A stretch of DNA of 33,737 bases, taken from Acidimicrobiales bacterium. GTDB lineage: Bacteria; Actinomycetota; Acidimicrobiia; Acidimicrobiales; AC-9. Below, piece after piece: positions 14,330-22,498 of the stretch. Below the pieces are notes generated by a model. The model was not told the origin of the DNA. It searched no databases and saw only the letters and a list, made by a program, of their open reading frames with translations. The DNA lies in contig DASXCO010000034.1 of NCBI GenBank assembly GCA_036491125.1, positions 1 to 33,737 of the forward strand, written 5' to 3'. The first letter of the stretch is position 1. Every line of letters begins with the position of its first letter. Both the position numbers and the translations under genes were made by a program.

Positions 14330-15895
14330 GTGGCCGAGCGCAGCCGCCAGGAGCAACGCCGTGTCGCCTCCGGAATAAGTTGGCCCGGTGCACGATTGGT
14401 ACGTCCTATGAACGGGTCCTCCCGGCCGAAGGACGGCCAGGGGCGCGAGTGGGTCATCCTCTCCCTCGCCTGCCTGGCCCAGTTCATGGTCCTCCTGGAC
14501 GTCTCCATCGTGAACGTGGCACTCCCGTCGATGCGGTCCAGCCTGGGTTTCAGCCAGACAGGCCTCCAGTGGGTGGTGAACGCCTACACCCTCACGTTCG
14601 CCGGGTTCCTGCTCCTCGGCGGACGGGCCGCCGACCTGTACGGGCGCCGCAGGATCTTCATCCTCGGGTTGGCACTTTTCTCGCTGGCCAGCCTGGCCGG
14701 TGGGCTGGCGCAGGACCAGGGCACGCTCGTCGCGGCGCGGGCCGTGCAGGGCCTCGGTGGCGCCGTCCTCTCGCCCGCAACGCTGACCATCCTGACCACC
14801 ACCTTCCGAGAAGGCCAGGCTCGCTCGCGTGCCCTCGGCATCTGGAGTGCCGTGGCGGCCGCCGGGGGCGCGACCGGCGCCCTGCTGGGCGGCGTCCTCA
14901 CCGACTTCCTGTCATGGCGGTGGATCTTCTTCGTCAACGTGCCCATCGGCATCCTCGCCATCGTGGCGGCGCGGGCCGTGCTGGTCGAGACGCGGGTCGA
15001 GACCGAACATCGAAGCCTCGACGTGGCCGGCGCCCTCACCGTGACCGGCGGGCTGGTCGCCCTCGTCTACGGCATCGTGCGCACCGACGTGTACGCCTGG
15101 ACGTCTGTGCAGACACTCGCCACGCTGGCCGTGGCGGTGGCGCTGCTCGGCCTGTTCGTGCTCATCGAAGCCCGCCTGGCGACCGCCCCGCTGATGCCGC
15201 TCGGAGTGTTCCGATCGCGATCGGTGTCGGGCGCGAACGTCGTCATGCTCTGCCTGGGTGGAGCCATGTTCGCCATGTGGTTCTTCCTGACCCTGTACAT
15301 GCAGAACGTGCTCGGCTACAGCCCCCTCGCGGCCGGGTTGGCCTTCGTGCCTCAGACCGTGGCCATCGCCATAGGTGCCGGGATCAGCTCGCGGGTGTTG
15401 CCTCGCCTGGGCGCGCGGTCGCTGCTCATCGTCGGCCCGCTCGTCTCGGCGGCAGGCCTGGCGTGGCTCTCACGGCTGTCCCCAAATGGCACCTACCTCG
15501 TGGACATACTGGGCCCTGGCGTCCTCATCGCGTTCGGCCTCGGCCTGTCGTTCATGCCGGTCACCTTCGCTGCGACCTCCGGCGTAGCGCGCAGCGACGC
15601 CGGACTCGCATCCGGCCTCGTCAACACGACCCGGCAGGTCGGCGGGTCCATCGGTCTCGCCGCGCTGGCCACGGTCGCCGCGAGCCACACTCGCACGCTC
15701 CTGGCGGGCACGGCGCACGGCCGATCGGCGGTCGCTTCGGCGACGACTGCCGGCTTCGGCCGGGCGTTCGTCGTGGCGTCGGTGATCGCCATCGCCGCCG
15801 CTGCGGCCGCGCTGATCCTTCCGTCCATCCGCGAGCCGGAGCCGGAGCCGGCCGCACCGGAGGGACTCCCGCAAGCGAGCCCCGCCACCGGCTAG
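14330..15895 (+). CDS. MFS transporter, DHA2 (EmrB/QacA) drug-exporter type
   Basis: 521 aa with about 14 membrane helices, proton-coupled export of small molecules in the family. Seen: FMVLLDVSIVNVALPSM in helix 1, WVVNAYTLTFAGFLLLGGRAADLYGRRR (shown by its ends; motif A), and WRWIFFVNVPIGI, the helix 6 signature of DHA2 proteins. GTG 14330 is favoured by AAGGGGAG at 14315-14322; ATG 14408 is an in-frame alternative 26 codons later, without a clear ribosome site, that starts nearer the first helix. No regulator lies beside it; the divergent gene is an acyl-CoA dehydrogenase. Substrate unknown. Confidence 0.92.
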   Translation: MAERSRQEQRRVASGISWPGARLVRPMNGSSRPKDGQGREWVILSLACLAQFMVLLDVSIVNVALPSMRSSLGFSQTGLQWVVNAYTLTFAGFLLLGGRAADLYGRRRIFILGLALFSLASLAGGLAQDQGTLVAARAVQGLGGAVLSPATLTILTTTFREGQARSRALGIWSAVAAAGGATGALLGGVLTDFLSWRWIFFVNVPIGILAIVAARAVLVETRVETEHRSLDVAGALTVTGGLVALVYGIVRTDVYAWTSVQTLATLAVAVALLGLFVLIEARLATAPLMPLGVFRSRSVSGANVVMLCLGGAMFAMWFFLTLYMQNVLGYSPLAAGLAFVPQTVAIAIGAGISSRVLPRLGARSLLIVGPLVSAAGLAWLSRLSPNGTYLVDILGPGVLIAFGLGLSFMPVTFAATSGVARSDAGLASGLVNTTRQVGGSIGLAALATVAASHTRTLLAGTAHGRSAVASATTAGFGRAFVVASVIAIAAAAAALILPSIREPEPEPAAPEGLPQASPATG

Positions 15896-16236
15896 CGGGC
15901 TGACAGTCGTCCCACGGGCGACCAAGGCCCGGCTGCTGCGATTGTTCGGCTGCTTCGTGCTCGAGCGCGGCATTAGCCCGGTTGGTAGCGATGACGTCGC
16001 CGGTGGCAAAGGTGGGAAGACACCGGAGATGTCGCCGTTGTGGCTGGTTGCACCGGCATTGCGACTGAAGGAACGGCCGGCAAACTACTTGCACGATTCA
16101 GCGAGGATCAGCCGTAGTAAGGTCCGTGAAGAAGCGCAGGTAGTTTCCCCGCCGTATTCCTCAACAAATACGCGGTAAACTCAGCGCAAACCCGACCTGC
16201 ATTCAGCGGTCCTTGAAGCTGATCACGAGAGCGCAG
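15896..16236. other. Gene-free gap with lower GC content
   Basis: A 341-bp stretch between the MFS exporter and the basic-tailed protein. 16081-16200 is about 53% G+C by my count, far below the flanks. It holds a likely terminator hairpin near its start (15906-15922) and an AT-containing hairpin at 16149-16175 (CGTATT/AATACG with a further three pairs and a bulged C). A 78-codon frame from TTG 15942 has ordinary codon use and no family-like features, and I do not call it. A promoter for the downstream gene is expected but not clearly seen. Confidence 0.6.
15906..15922 (+). terminator. Probable terminator after the MFS gene
   Basis: GTCGTCC pairs with GGGCGAC (one T-G wobble) around a 3-nt loop, 10 bases past the MFS stop codon. 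Short, GC-rich and without a U-run. Confidence 0.4.
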
Positions 16237-16890
16237 ATGACACCACGATCTAACTCAAATCGCTCGGCGACGAAGGCGCGCGACACTCGGCGCCAGATGA
16301 GCAACCAACACAAGAAGGCACTGGCCCAGGGTCGCGAGCAGGGTCGCGCTATTCGACGCTATCTCGACGCCTTGGCGAAGCAGAGGCCCCGGCGTGGCCG
16401 CCGGCGCACAGCGGAGAGCGCCGACCGGCAGCTGCGGGAGACCGTCGACCAACTCGCCAACGCCAGGTCACTGGCCCGGGTCGAGCTGTTGCAGCGGAGG
16501 ATCGACCTCGAAGCGGAGATCGCCTCGTTGGGACAGGACGGTGGCGGAGATCTGTCGGAGCTCGAGGCGGGCTTCGTTGCCGCGGCCAAGTCCTACAGCG
16601 AGCGCAAGGGGATCACCCCCCAGGCGTGGATCCAGGGTGGCGTGCCGCGTTCAGTTCTGCGACAGGCGGGTCTGACGCCCGCGCGCAGAGGCGCGGCGAA
16701 GCGCCCGGCCCAGACCAGGGCGCGCGCCACCTCGACGGCGCGAGGCCGGGCGGGACCCGCGTCCAAGGCTCGTCGTCCGGCCGCGGCCGGCAAGGCGAGC
16801 GTCGGCCGGCGGCGCACGACGGCCAAGGTCAGTCGGACGACTGCATCTCGTGCAGGCCGCTCGACAGTTGCCAAACGATCCAGCCGCTGA
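16237..16890 (+). CDS. Unknown protein with a highly basic histone H1-like tail
   Basis: 217 aa from ATG 16237; TTG 16213 and ATG 16297 are other in-frame starts, the last giving MSNQHKKALAQG, the point where I recall similar actinobacterial proteins beginning. The core (residues ~20-150) is a charged coiled-coil-like helix, RVELLQRRIDLEAEIASL, then LSELEAGFVAAAKSYSERKGIT and QAWIQGGVPRSVLRQAGL. From about residue 150 the protein is Ala/Arg/Lys/Thr-rich (RRGAAKRPAQTRAR and similar), resembling H1-type DNA-binding tails of actinobacterial nucleoid proteins. A DNA- or RNA-binding role is inferred from charge only. The gene is convergent with the EthD gene. Confidence 0.7.
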   Translation: MTPRSNSNRSATKARDTRRQMSNQHKKALAQGREQGRAIRRYLDALAKQRPRRGRRRTAESADRQLRETVDQLANARSLARVELLQRRIDLEAEIASLGQDGGGDLSELEAGFVAAAKSYSERKGITPQAWIQGGVPRSVLRQAGLTPARRGAAKRPAQTRARATSTARGRAGPASKARRPAAAGKASVGRRRTTAKVSRTTASRAGRSTVAKRSSR

Positions 16891-16894
16891 TCGG

Positions 16895-16923
16895 GCGGGC
16901 TCGTTCGGCTGAGCTCAGCCCGC
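16895..16923. terminator. Bidirectional terminator hairpin
   Basis: GCGGGCT (16895-16901) pairs perfectly with AGCCCGC (16917-16923), and the 15-nt loop contains the palindrome GAGCTC. It lies between the convergent basic-tail and EthD genes and overlaps the last codons of the latter. Confidence 0.5.
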
Positions 16924-17331
16924 GGGCCATCCGCTACCCGGCAGCGCCTCGCCTCCGAGCGCCGCGACGGGAGTGCCCGGTCGGTACACATCGGGCGAGC
17001 CGGTCTCGTCCTTGAAGACGATCTCCTCGGTGATGTAGTGCCGGCCGCCGCGTCCGCAAAACCGAGCGACGTCCTGCATGATCACGCGGCGCCCGTCCTC
17101 GGAGTCGTACAGCCCCGATTGGAAGTCGTCCAGCGTGTCGAAATAGAGCTCCGCCACGGCGTCGAAGTCGCCGGGATTCCCGGTGCCGGGCATGATCGGC
17201 GCGCTCGAGTACTTGCGCAGCCTGGGGTGGTGACGAAGAGCCAGCGGTACGTGATGCTCCAGCAGGTGGCGCACGAAATCGTCGTGAGTGATCCCCTCCG
17301 CCCGCTTGACGAGGAAGACGACCTTGATCAC
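16915..17331 (-). CDS. EthD-domain protein (dimeric alpha-beta barrel)
   Basis: 138 aa. The opening MIKVVFLVKRAEGITHDDFVRH followed by HHVPLALRHHPRLRKYSSAP is the EthD pattern: a beta strand, then the x-F-x-x-H helix with a conserved His near a small active-site cavity. FDAVAELYFDTLDDFQSGLYD matches the second half of the ferredoxin-like fold. Family members include small-ring lyases or isomerases and proteins needed for ether degradation, but most have no proven reaction. GTG start. The gene lies 8 nt after the lipoprotein gene on the same strand, so the two are probably cotranscribed. Confidence 0.8.
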   Translation of the reverse strand: MIKVVFLVKRAEGITHDDFVRHLLEHHVPLALRHHPRLRKYSSAPIMPGTGNPGDFDAVAELYFDTLDDFQSGLYDSEDGRRVIMQDVARFCGRGGRHYITEEIVFKDETGSPDVYRPGTPVAALGGEALPGSGWPAG

Positions 17332-17339
17332 GACGACCC

Positions 17340-17798
17340 TCAGGGCTTAGTGGTGGTCGTCGATCCCGAGCCGCCGAGATCGATCCCGCAGGTCTTCTTC
17401 GTGTAGTCGATGAATTTCTGCCCGGCTGCTTGGACCTGGTTTTGCTGACCGTTGAGTGCAGTGTTCACCGCGTTTGTAAAAGCGGTCTGGTTGGTCGGGC
17501 TGTTGGACCCCAAGGCCGCGAGGAGCCGGTTGTAGAACGCGCTGACCGTGTGTACCGACGGGGCTACCTGACTGGGCGAAACGGCGGCCAGCTTGTCGAA
17601 GGTGGCGAAGAGGTTCTTCAATCCGTCCGGACTGGCTGCGACCCCCGCCTCTGCCTGCTGGACCTGGCGGACCTGGTTGCAGTAGGCGGTCGTGTTGGCG
17701 GTGGCGCCGGCGCCCGACGTGCCGCTGCTTCCGCCTCCACAGGCGGCGAGCGTCACGCCCGCCGTCGCGACGCAGCCCAATGCCGCTGCAGGTCTCAT
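17340..17798 (-). CDS. Small putative lipoprotein of unknown function
   Basis: 152 aa. A short signal peptide ends at lipobox TLAAC with Cys20, followed by a Gly/Ser linker. The mature part is mostly helical (CNQVRQVQQAEAGVAASPDGLKNLFATFDKLAAVSP) with two cysteines (in AYCNQV and KKTCGIDL) that could form a disulphide outside the membrane, and ends in a Ser/Thr tail. ATG 17798 has a GGAAGGA ribosome site. It precedes the EthD gene. A four-helix bundle like small secreted actinobacterial lipoproteins is plausible; no function is assigned. Confidence 0.8.
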   Translation of the reverse strand: MRPAAALGCVATAGVTLAACGGGSSGTSGAGATANTTAYCNQVRQVQQAEAGVAASPDGLKNLFATFDKLAAVSPSQVAPSVHTVSAFYNRLLAALGSNSPTNQTAFTNAVNTALNGQQNQVQAAGQKFIDYTKKTCGIDLGGSGSTTTTKP

Positions 17799-17901
17799 GG
17801 GGATCCTTCCCGGGCGACCACCGCGTGGCGGTTCCAGCCCAGGCGGGCATCGTACTGGCGCCGTCGACGACCGGGGAACCGGCGGTGCGTGCCACCCCGG
17901 C

Positions 17902-17950
17902 TATGATCTGTGTAATCTCGTAATCAAAGTCAATCGAGAAAAAGCGAGGA
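17902..17950 (+). promoter_or_regulatory. Putative promoter and ribosome site for the gene at 17955
   Basis: An AT-richer patch in the divergent gap holds TATGAT (17902-17907), the direct repeat TAATC-TCG-TAATC (17913-17925) and, at 17944-17950, the ribosome site GCGAGGA. No clear -35 is seen. The repeat could be a regulator site, but only two half-sites are visible. Confidence 0.35.
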
Positions 17951-17954
17951 CCAC

Positions 17955-18605
17955 ATGAGAGAAGAGGACACGCGAGAAGCCCGCCGCGGCGGGCGTCGGG
18001 GCCGGTGGGAATCCGGCCATCCCCACGACCACGGACCGCCTTGGCGGGGTCGCAGGGGGCGCAGGGGGCGTAGGGAGAGCGTCACCCCGCTGTCGGTGGA
18101 AGAGGCGCGGGGCTGGCTCTCCGGGCGCCTGCCCGCGGACTGGTTCACGGGTGCACCCGAGGTGACCGTCGACCGCGACGAGATCGTCGTCGTCGGCACC
18201 CTCGATTCCCCGCCCGTGGCCGAGGGCGCTGGAGAAGCGGAGCGCCAGGCCGCCGAGGCCGGCCGCCTCGAGCGCTTCCGGGAGGACACCCGGGAGGCCC
18301 GGATGGCGATCCACAACGAGGCCGAGGCCCGTTTCGACCGGGCCGTGGCGTGGGGTGCGGTGAGCGGGGACACGAGGCGGGTGTTCACCAACCTCGCCGT
18401 TCCCGTCCTGACCCGGCTGCGGCAGCCCGAGCGGCTTGTCCTCGACACCCTGGTCGACGCCGGTGTCGCCGGCTCGAGGAGCGAAGCGCTGGCCTGGTGC
18501 GTCCGACTGGTGGGTGACAACCAGGAGGAGTGGCTGGGGCGCCTTCGCCAGGCGCTCAGCGCAGTCGAGGAGGCCCGGGAGACGGGTCCCGGCAGCGGGG
18601 CGTAA
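17955..18605 (+). CDS. Conserved-looking unknown with ribbon-helix-helix-like C-terminus
   Basis: 216 aa from ATG 17955. The N-terminus is Arg/Gly-rich and contains GRRGRRGRR from a 9-bp DNA repeat. A middle segment LSVEEARGWLSGRLPADWFTG followed by VTVDRDEIVVVGTL looks like a small alpha/beta fold. The C-terminal part, RLVLDTLVDAGVAGSRSEALAWCVRLVG, resembles the helix-turn-helix half of ribbon-helix-helix proteins (a hydrophobic helix, a short turn, then SRSEAL), so nucleic-acid binding is possible. The acidic/basic helix region RERFREDTREARMAIHNEAEAR-like in between could be a coiled coil. Function unknown. Confidence 0.65.
   Translation: MREEDTREARRGGRRGRWESGHPHDHGPPWRGRRGRRGRRESVTPLSVEEARGWLSGRLPADWFTGAPEVTVDRDEIVVVGTLDSPPVAEGAGEAERQAAEAGRLERFREDTREARMAIHNEAEARFDRAVAWGAVSGDTRRVFTNLAVPVLTRLRQPERLVLDTLVDAGVAGSRSEALAWCVRLVGDNQEEWLGRLRQALSAVEEARETGPGSGA
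18051..18077 (+). repeat. 9-bp coding tandem repeat, three copies
   Basis: CGCAGGGGG at 18051 and 18060 and the variant CGTAGGGAG at 18069. In frame it yields the Arg/Gly tract GRRGRRGRR near the N-terminus of the protein at 17955, so copy number could vary without breaking the frame. Confidence 0.8.
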
Positions 18606-18621
18606 GCAAGGCCGCCTCTTT

Positions 18622-18681
18622 CCGAGACGAACCTGCAGTGATCGGGGCCATCTATTGCCCCGGTCACTGCGAGTTCGTCGG
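18622..18681 (+). terminator. Long hairpin, probable terminator or structured RNA
   Basis: A 21-nt arm at 18628-18648 pairs with 18657-18677 with one wobble and a 2-nt mismatch around an 8-nt loop, and CCGA/TCGG (18622-18625 and 18678-18681) extends it past a 2-nt bulge to about 25 bp. It starts 16 bases after the stop of the gene at 17955. There is no U-tract. It is much longer than the other hairpins in the window. Confidence 0.6.
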
Positions 18682-18765
18682 TAACCGCGCCAACGAGACG
18701 AGCGGCCGGGCCGGCCACTCGCCGCGTTTGCCAGATCCGGGTGCTCGGGGCAGAATGGCCGGAGA

Positions 18766-19470
18766 ATGACATTCTCCCAATCGGCCTATGGCAGTCCCCA
18801 CGGCGCATCGGGCCCCGGCAGCAGCTCCGGTGACGCCGGGGGGAGCGAGTGGCAGGCCCGAGCCCTCCATCGGTCGCTGGAGCGGGCCCGGACCCGGTCG
18901 GTCGAGCGCATGGAGCGGCTGGTGACCGCGGCTCGGGAGCTGGCCGACGAGACGGGCACGGCTGCATTCACCGTCACCCAGGTCACCGAGCGGGCCGGCC
19001 TGTCGCTCAAGAGCTTCTACCGCTGCTTCCCCGGCAAGGACGAGCTGCTCATCGCCCTGCTCGAGGAGGACACCCGGCTCGGCGCCTCCATGCTGGCGGA
19101 GGCCATCGCACCCCGGAGCCAGCCGGTCGAGCGGCTTCGGGCCTACGTGGACGGCCTCTTCGAGTTCCTGACGCTCCCGGGTGCCCTCGGCTACGCGGGC
19201 CTCCTCGTGCGCGAGCACCGGCGGCTGGCCGAGGGTCACCCCGCTGAGCTGCGGGCGGCGCTGGCACCGCTCATCGACATGCTCGCCGCCGAGCTCGCCG
19301 CCGTTGGCCCGTCCGAGCGGGTCGGCCGGGATCCATCGCGGGCGGCCGAGACCATCTTCGGGGTCCTGCTCTCGGGCATCAACGACGTGACCCTGGGCCG
19401 AGCGGAGCCCCGGGAAGTCGCGGTCTACCTCTGGCAGTTCTGCTGGGCCGGCGTGCGAGGCGACAGCTGA
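18766..19470 (+). CDS. TetR-family transcriptional regulator
   Basis: 234 aa. After a low-complexity Ser/Gly N-terminus (residues 1-30), the DNA-binding domain is MERLVTAARELADETG then FTVTQVTERAGLSLKSFYRCFPGKDELLIALL, with the TetR helix-turn-helix at VTQVTERAGLSLKSFYRCF. The ligand domain LRAYVDGLFEFLTLP and following helices are typical in size. It lies 62 bp before a cytochrome P450 on the same strand and probably controls it; no obvious palindromic operator was found in the gap. Effector unknown. Confidence 0.9.
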   Translation: MTFSQSAYGSPHGASGPGSSSGDAGGSEWQARALHRSLERARTRSVERMERLVTAARELADETGTAAFTVTQVTERAGLSLKSFYRCFPGKDELLIALLEEDTRLGASMLAEAIAPRSQPVERLRAYVDGLFEFLTLPGALGYAGLLVREHRRLAEGHPAELRAALAPLIDMLAAELAAVGPSERVGRDPSRAAETIFGVLLSGINDVTLGRAEPREVAVYLWQFCWAGVRGDS

Positions 19471-19532
19471 GCGAGCCGGAAGTTCGACATCGCCCGGCCC
19501 GGGATCCGGTCCGGCGACACCGAGGAGACGAC

Positions 19533-20774
19533 ATGGAGACCGAGCCCATTATCGAGACCGAGCCCGCCCCGCACTCAGACCCGATGCTGGCGGTGTTCTC
19601 ACAAGAGTCGGCCGATGATCCGAACGAGGGCTACCGGTGGCTGCGCGAGCAGTGTCCGGTCGGTCGCTCGGATATGGACGCGGCCCCGGCCGTCTACATC
19701 TCCCGCTACGAAGACGTCCTCTGGGCGCTGCGCCACCCCGAGATCTTCTCGTCGGCGGACGACGCCGTGTCGATCGGCCAGGAGCAGCCGCTCATCCCGC
19801 TGCAGATCGACCCGCCCGACCACACGGGCTACCGGCGGCTCTTGAACCCCGAGTTCACCCCGAAGAAGATCGCGGCGCTGGAGAGCGACGTGCGCGTCCT
19901 CGTCAACCGGCTCATCGACGGGTTCGTCGATCACGGCAGCTGCAATTTCCACGAGGAGTTCGCCACGCCGCTGCCGTCCACCATCTTCCTGCGCCTCATG
20001 GGGCTGCCCCAGGCGGACCTCCCCATGTTCCTGCAGTGGCGGGACAACACCGTCCGCCCCGATGTGCCTCACGACGACTTCGAGGGCGCGGCCCGGATCA
20101 GGGAGGCCACGGGCCGGGAGATCAGCGCCTATTTCGAGCGGGCCATCGACGAGTCCCGCCTGGATCCGGGCGAGGGCCTTCTCGGACAGCTGGTGCGCGC
20201 CGACATGAACGGTCGAGAGCTCACCCGCGCGGAGCTGCTCGGCATCCTCCACCTCCTGCTCCTCGGCGGCCTCGACACGGTCACCGCCACCTTGGACTGC
20301 ATGATCGCCTACCTCGCCCGTCACCCGGACCGCCGACGCCAGCTGGTCGAGGACCCGTCGCTGATCGAGCCCGCGGTCGACGAGATGTTGCGGCGCGAGA
20401 CGCCGGTCCAGGTCGTGCTCCGCACCGCTGCCCAGGACGTCGAGGTCCGGGGTGTCCAGGTGCGCAAGGGCGACACCGTCACGCTGGTGATCGGCGCTGC
20501 CAACGGCGACGAGGCGCAATTCCTCGCCTCTGACGCGTTCGAGCTCGCCGACGGGCACAACCATCACGTGGCCTTCGGGGGTGGGCCCCACCTGTGTCTG
20601 GGCGCCCACCTGGCCCGACTCGAGCTGCGGGTCGCGATCGAGGAGTTCCACCGCCGGGTACCTGACTACCGGATCGCCGATGGAGCCGAGGTCCACTACT
20701 CGCCCGGCATCCGCCAGGCCGACCAGCTGCCCTTGGTGTTCGCCGCCCAGGCTGCCGTCAGCACCACCTCCTGA
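19533..20774 (+). CDS. Cytochrome P450
   Basis: 413-aa soluble bacterial P450. The heme-thiolate loop FGGGPHLCLG carries the axial Cys355. The I-helix oxygen-activation motif is GGLDT, the ExxR motif is EMLRRETP, and PPDHTGYRRLLNPEF is the C-helix region that follows the substrate pocket. Features are those of class I enzymes that need separate ferredoxin and reductase; neither gene is in the window. Start ATG 19533 is preceded by GAGGAGA. Downstream of the TetR gene, which may repress it. Substrate (fatty acid, steroid or terpenoid) cannot be told from the sequence. Confidence 0.95.
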   Translation: METEPIIETEPAPHSDPMLAVFSQESADDPNEGYRWLREQCPVGRSDMDAAPAVYISRYEDVLWALRHPEIFSSADDAVSIGQEQPLIPLQIDPPDHTGYRRLLNPEFTPKKIAALESDVRVLVNRLIDGFVDHGSCNFHEEFATPLPSTIFLRLMGLPQADLPMFLQWRDNTVRPDVPHDDFEGAARIREATGREISAYFERAIDESRLDPGEGLLGQLVRADMNGRELTRAELLGILHLLLLGGLDTVTATLDCMIAYLARHPDRRRQLVEDPSLIEPAVDEMLRRETPVQVVLRTAAQDVEVRGVQVRKGDTVTLVIGAANGDEAQFLASDAFELADGHNHHVAFGGGPHLCLGAHLARLELRVAIEEFHRRVPDYRIADGAEVHYSPGIRQADQLPLVFAAQAAVSTTS

Positions 20775-20906
20775 TCGCCCCGGGCGGGGCCGACCGCCAG
20801 GGCGTCGGACCTCCGGATGATGCGGGTTGCAGGTGAAACTGCCGCGGGTCTAGAAATCGTTTGCGAATCTGCTGGGATCGTTTCACGCCTGACTGGGGAG
20901 GCCACG

Positions 20907-22388
20907 GTGACTCGTTCGCTGTCGTTGGTGCGCAGGGGCGCGCTCGCCGGGGCCGCGCTGAGCCTGGTCGGGGGAGCGCTGGGGATGACGGCGTTGGCCG
21001 CCGGCGCCCAGGACGCGAGCTCTCCCCGGCCGCCGAAGCCTGTGCCCGGGCCGCGCGCGCCAAAGGCGGCCGTGGCCGCGAACACCTTCACCACCGGCCA
21101 GCTCCAGGGCACGGCGGTCGGCAACACCGCAAGCGGCTCGGGCTGCGGCACCAATGTCGCCGGGGAGCCGGCCATCCACGTGTCGCCCACGAACAACGTC
21201 TTCCTGTCGTCCGAGCGCGGCATTGGCAGCGGCACCGATGTGTGGCGGGGACTCGGCCAGCCCGGCGGGGCGGGTGCCAGCGCCTGCGACCTCGAGTACC
21301 GCGGCCAGCCCAACGCGACCCAGGGGATCGGCCTCTCGGGCGGGGACACCGACCTGGCCATCGCCGGCGCAACCAACAAGAGCGGCGCCTACAACGTCTA
21401 CGTCGCCAGCCTCAATCTGGCGTCGGTTGCGGTGGCGACCTCGACCGACAACGGAGCCACCTTCAGCAACTTCCCCGTCCAGCTCGGCGTGCCGCTCGAC
21501 GACCGGCCGTGGATCGCCGCCTACGGGGCCGACACCTCCCTGCTCAGCTTCCACGACATCGCCACCAACAACATCGACATCCTGCGGAGCGACTCGGACG
21601 GCGCGCCCTACACCGAGATCAGCCAGGCCATTCCCGCCTCGGACTTCAAGACCTCGAACAACCAGCACGGCAACCTGGTGATCGATCACCGCAACACCGC
21701 AGGGACCGTGGCCAACTCGGCGGGCAAGACCCCGTTCTGGGCCTTTCAATCGTTCGACGCTCCTTCGACGTCGTCGGGCTCCGCCGAGAACGAGGCGTAC
21801 CTGGCCGTCTCGAACGACGGGGGCTACACGTGGGTCGACCGCCCCGTGTCCTGCAGCACCGGCTCCTCGCAGACCTCTGTCGCCCACAACTTCCCCGACG
21901 TCTCGGTCGACCCGTCCGGCAACCTGTGGATGGCCTGGTCGGACGACACGAACGTGGTCACGGCCGTCTCGAGCGACCACGGTGCCACGTGGAACTGCTC
22001 GAGCCCGGTCAGCACGAACACCGCCCAGGCCATCTTCCCCTGGCTGGTCGCCACGTCGAGCGGTGTGGACCTCGTGTACTACGCCAGCACGACGACGCCC
22101 GGGCCCAATCAGAGCTGGTCGGTGTACTTCGCTCAGGACACGGCGGGCACGGCGGCCGGTTGGGCGGCGCCGGTGCCGGTCGTGACCGTGCACAAGGGCA
22201 CCGTCTGCGAGGCCGGGGCCACCTGCACATCAGGACGGCAGCTGTTCGACGACTTCGGCGTGGACACCGACCAGTCGGGGCTCGCCCACATCGCCTACAG
22301 CCATGACGCGCCCGATGTCGGGGGCGGCGCCACCTATACCGGCTATGCCGTCCAGACTGGAGGCACGGCTGTGGGTCCGCCCAACTGA
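20907..22388 (+). CDS. Secreted Asp-box (BNR/sialidase-like) protein
   Basis: 493 aa from GTG 20907, chosen because GGGGAGG lies just upstream and a signal peptide begins at once: RSLSLVRRGALAGAALSL, then a hydrophobic stretch and an AAGAQDAS-type cleavage site. The mature chain has repeated Asp-box-like turns, STDNGATFSNF, SNDGGYTWVDR and SSDHGATWNCS, spaced as in a beta-propeller. The Arg triad and Tyr of true sialidases are not evident, so a non-catalytic or differently acting surface propeller is possible. Cysteine pairs suggest disulphides. It stands alone. Confidence 0.8.
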   Translation: MTRSLSLVRRGALAGAALSLVGGALGMTALAAGAQDASSPRPPKPVPGPRAPKAAVAANTFTTGQLQGTAVGNTASGSGCGTNVAGEPAIHVSPTNNVFLSSERGIGSGTDVWRGLGQPGGAGASACDLEYRGQPNATQGIGLSGGDTDLAIAGATNKSGAYNVYVASLNLASVAVATSTDNGATFSNFPVQLGVPLDDRPWIAAYGADTSLLSFHDIATNNIDILRSDSDGAPYTEISQAIPASDFKTSNNQHGNLVIDHRNTAGTVANSAGKTPFWAFQSFDAPSTSSGSAENEAYLAVSNDGGYTWVDRPVSCSTGSSQTSVAHNFPDVSVDPSGNLWMAWSDDTNVVTAVSSDHGATWNCSSPVSTNTAQAIFPWLVATSSGVDLVYYASTTTPGPNQSWSVYFAQDTAGTAAGWAAPVPVVTVHKGTVCEAGATCTSGRQLFDDFGVDTDQSGLAHIAYSHDAPDVGGGATYTGYAVQTGGTAVGPPN

Positions 22389-22498
22389 GCCCGCTCGTCG
22401 ACGCGCTGTCACTCAGGTCACGCGACCGGTGAGGTTGCCCGGGCTCCATCGCGGGTAGTTCACCAGGGTTCGATGATCTGTGTTGTGAAGGCGGTGCG

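Noticed and set aside
16089-16120. Promoter with TTGCAC (16089) and TAGTAA (16115)
   Set aside because: The 20-bp spacer is too long for sigma-70-type recognition.
15942-16178. 78-codon open frame from TTG 15942
   Set aside because: No ribosome site, ordinary third-position GC, no family-like features, and it lies in the lower-GC gap.
20775-20800. Small hairpin after the P450 gene
   Set aside because: Only a 5-bp GCCCC/GGGGC stem, expected by chance at this GC content.
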